From Bacillus rubiinfantis (GTDB lineage Bacteria; Bacillota; Bacilli; Bacillales; Cytobacillaceae), in contig CCFE01000018.1 of NCBI GenBank assembly GCA_000752035.1, positions 434,001 to 498,000 of the forward strand: a stretch of 64,000 bases of DNA. The letters are read 5' to 3'. A program made the position numbers and the translations under genes. Positions 63,154-64,000 of this stretch are shown piece by piece (the stretch's first letter is position 1; every line of letters begins with the position of its first letter). Under the pieces are notes generated by a model. That model was given only the letters and a program-made list of their open reading frames with translations. It was not told the origin of the DNA and did no database searches.

Positions 63154-64000
63154 TTAATATTGAACCTTGCCTGTTGCAAGTAAATATACGGCTATCACTG
63201 CCCCGATGAAAATGACGATGGTTGCCAGCCATTCTTTTTGCGAAAGGGCTTTTGCTGCGCCATGTTCTTTACGTGCCTTAATGAAGAAGAAGATACCAGG
63301 GATATAGGCTGTGAAACATAACAGCATATATGAAAGTCCTGATGATAGAATAGCCCATGTTTGGAATATTAGTGCACAAATACCAATGATTAATTGACCA
63401 ATTTCACCTTTTTGGGCCCGATTTTGGTAGGATAATTTTACTTGATATAAGGCGACAAATACATAGCAGATTAAAATAGACGCTGTACAAAGTGAGTAAG
63501 CAAAGTTATATGCTTTATCAGTAAATAAGAAAGTAAAGACAAAGACCTGAATAAGTCCAGCAGTAACGATTAAAGAAAATGTAGGGGCATTTGCTTTATT
63601 TGTTCGTCCAAAAGCTTTTGGTAATAATTCCTTTTTCGACATTAATAATGTTGTTTCTCCTGGCAGCATTGTCCATGATAGCCAGCAGCCAAGCAGTGAG
63701 ATAATTAACCCAATATTGATAAAGGCAGCACCCCAAGGGCCAACGACCTCTTTGAAAATATAAGCAATAGATGGCTGCTGCAGTGAGGCAATTTCTTCTT
63801 GACTCATGATTCCGTATGGGATGATGGAAGCAAAAACATAGATAACTAGTAATCCTAATAGACCTAAGACAGTTGCTTTACCGGCATCTGATTTCTTTTT
63901 AGCCCGGGAGGAGAGAATGGAAGCACCCTCGATTCCGACGAATACCCACATCATAACCATCATACAATTTTTTACTTGATTGAAAACTTCACCTGTTTCG
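63154..64000 (-). CDS. APC-family amino-acid antiporter, C-terminal part
   Basis: The open frame runs to the window edge, so the N-terminus is missing; 281 residues are visible. It contains EVFNQVKNCMMVMMWVFVG and GIEGASILSSRAKKKSD, the conserved loop of arginine-ornithine and related basic amino-acid/polyamine antiporters, and about seven membrane helices. ATG 63963 is internal, since homologous sequence continues upstream of it. With the adjacent aminotransferase it suggests arginine or ornithine exchange. The exact substrate is inferred. Confidence 0.8.
   Translation of the reverse strand, partial: ETGEVFNQVKNCMMVMMWVFVGIEGASILSSRAKKKSDAGKATVLGLLGLLVIYVFASIIPYGIMSQEEIASLQQPSIAYIFKEVVGPWGAAFINIGLIISLLGCWLSWTMLPGETTLLMSKKELLPKAFGRTNKANAPTFSLIVTAGLIQVFVFTFLFTDKAYNFAYSLCTASILICYVFVALYQVKLSYQNRAQKGEIGQLIIGICALIFQTWAILSSGLSYMLLCFTAYIPGIFFFIKARKEHGAAKALSQKEWLATIVIFIGAVIAVYLLATGKVQY

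Noticed and set aside
1..64000. CRISPR arrays, tRNA or rRNA genes, prophage, IS elements
   Set aside because: No repeated spacers, cloverleaf ends, rRNA segments, phage structural genes or transposase motifs were seen; the two introns are the only mobile elements with clear support.

Overview
The window is a contiguous stretch of chromosome from an endospore-forming Bacillaceae bacterium. It carries the complete spoIIIAA-AH operon, spoIVB and spo0A, it has Gram-positive ribosome binding sites, TTG and GTG starts are common, and gene order closely follows the yqh-yqi-yqj region of Bacillus subtilis. The gene complement (class II ribonucleotide reductase, methylmalonyl-CoA mutase, the Prli42 miniprotein) fits the Bacillus/Neobacillus group; a species cannot be named from the sequence alone.

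Layout. 0-6.3 kb: the 3' end of lipM, then nrdJ (B12-dependent ribonucleotide reductase), which is split into three exons by a group I intron (1472-2111, with a small helix-turn-helix ORF) and a group II intron (2769-5128, with a reverse transcriptase/maturase). Removing both restores an in-frame protein of 852 residues. 6.3-11.8 kb: an NlpC/P60 hydrolase behind a WalR-like box, then yqhO, yqhP, yqhQ, yqhR, yqhT (Xaa-Pro peptidase) and efp. 11.9-17.2 kb: the spoIIIA operon behind a sigma-E promoter. 17.3-31.4 kb: accB-accC-yqhY-nusB-folD-xseA-xseB-ispA-dxs-yqxC-ahrC-recN-spoIVB-spo0A, which covers fatty-acid, folate and isoprenoid precursors, repair and sporulation. 31.5-32.5 kb: yqiK and yqzF. 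32.7-43.0 kb: bkdR and the ptb-bcd-buk-lpdV-bkdAA-bkdAB-bkdB branched-chain keto-acid operon, behind a sigma-54 promoter with a catabolite-control site and a palindrome upstream. 43.1-48.3 kb: mutA-mutB-meaB. 48.5-51.4 kb: an orphan lipoprotein, brxB, an L,D-transpeptidase, an intergenic palindromic repeat and prli42. 51.5-58.7 kb: mce, yqjD, yqjE, polY, zwf (minus strand), rnz. 58.7-64 kb: namA, proI with a proline T-box, yqjQ, an aminotransferase and a truncated amino-acid antiporter.

How it fits together. The bkd operon converts branched-chain amino acids to acyl-CoAs. Propionyl-CoA derived from valine and isoleucine could be carboxylated (YqjD is a candidate carboxyltransferase), epimerised (Mce) and rearranged to succinyl-CoA (MutA/MutB with the MeaB chaperone). 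Both NrdJ and MutB need cobalamin, so B12 links DNA precursor synthesis and branched-chain catabolism here. The most unusual feature is nrdJ, interrupted by two unrelated self-splicing introns, both in phase 0 and both at catalytic-site codons.
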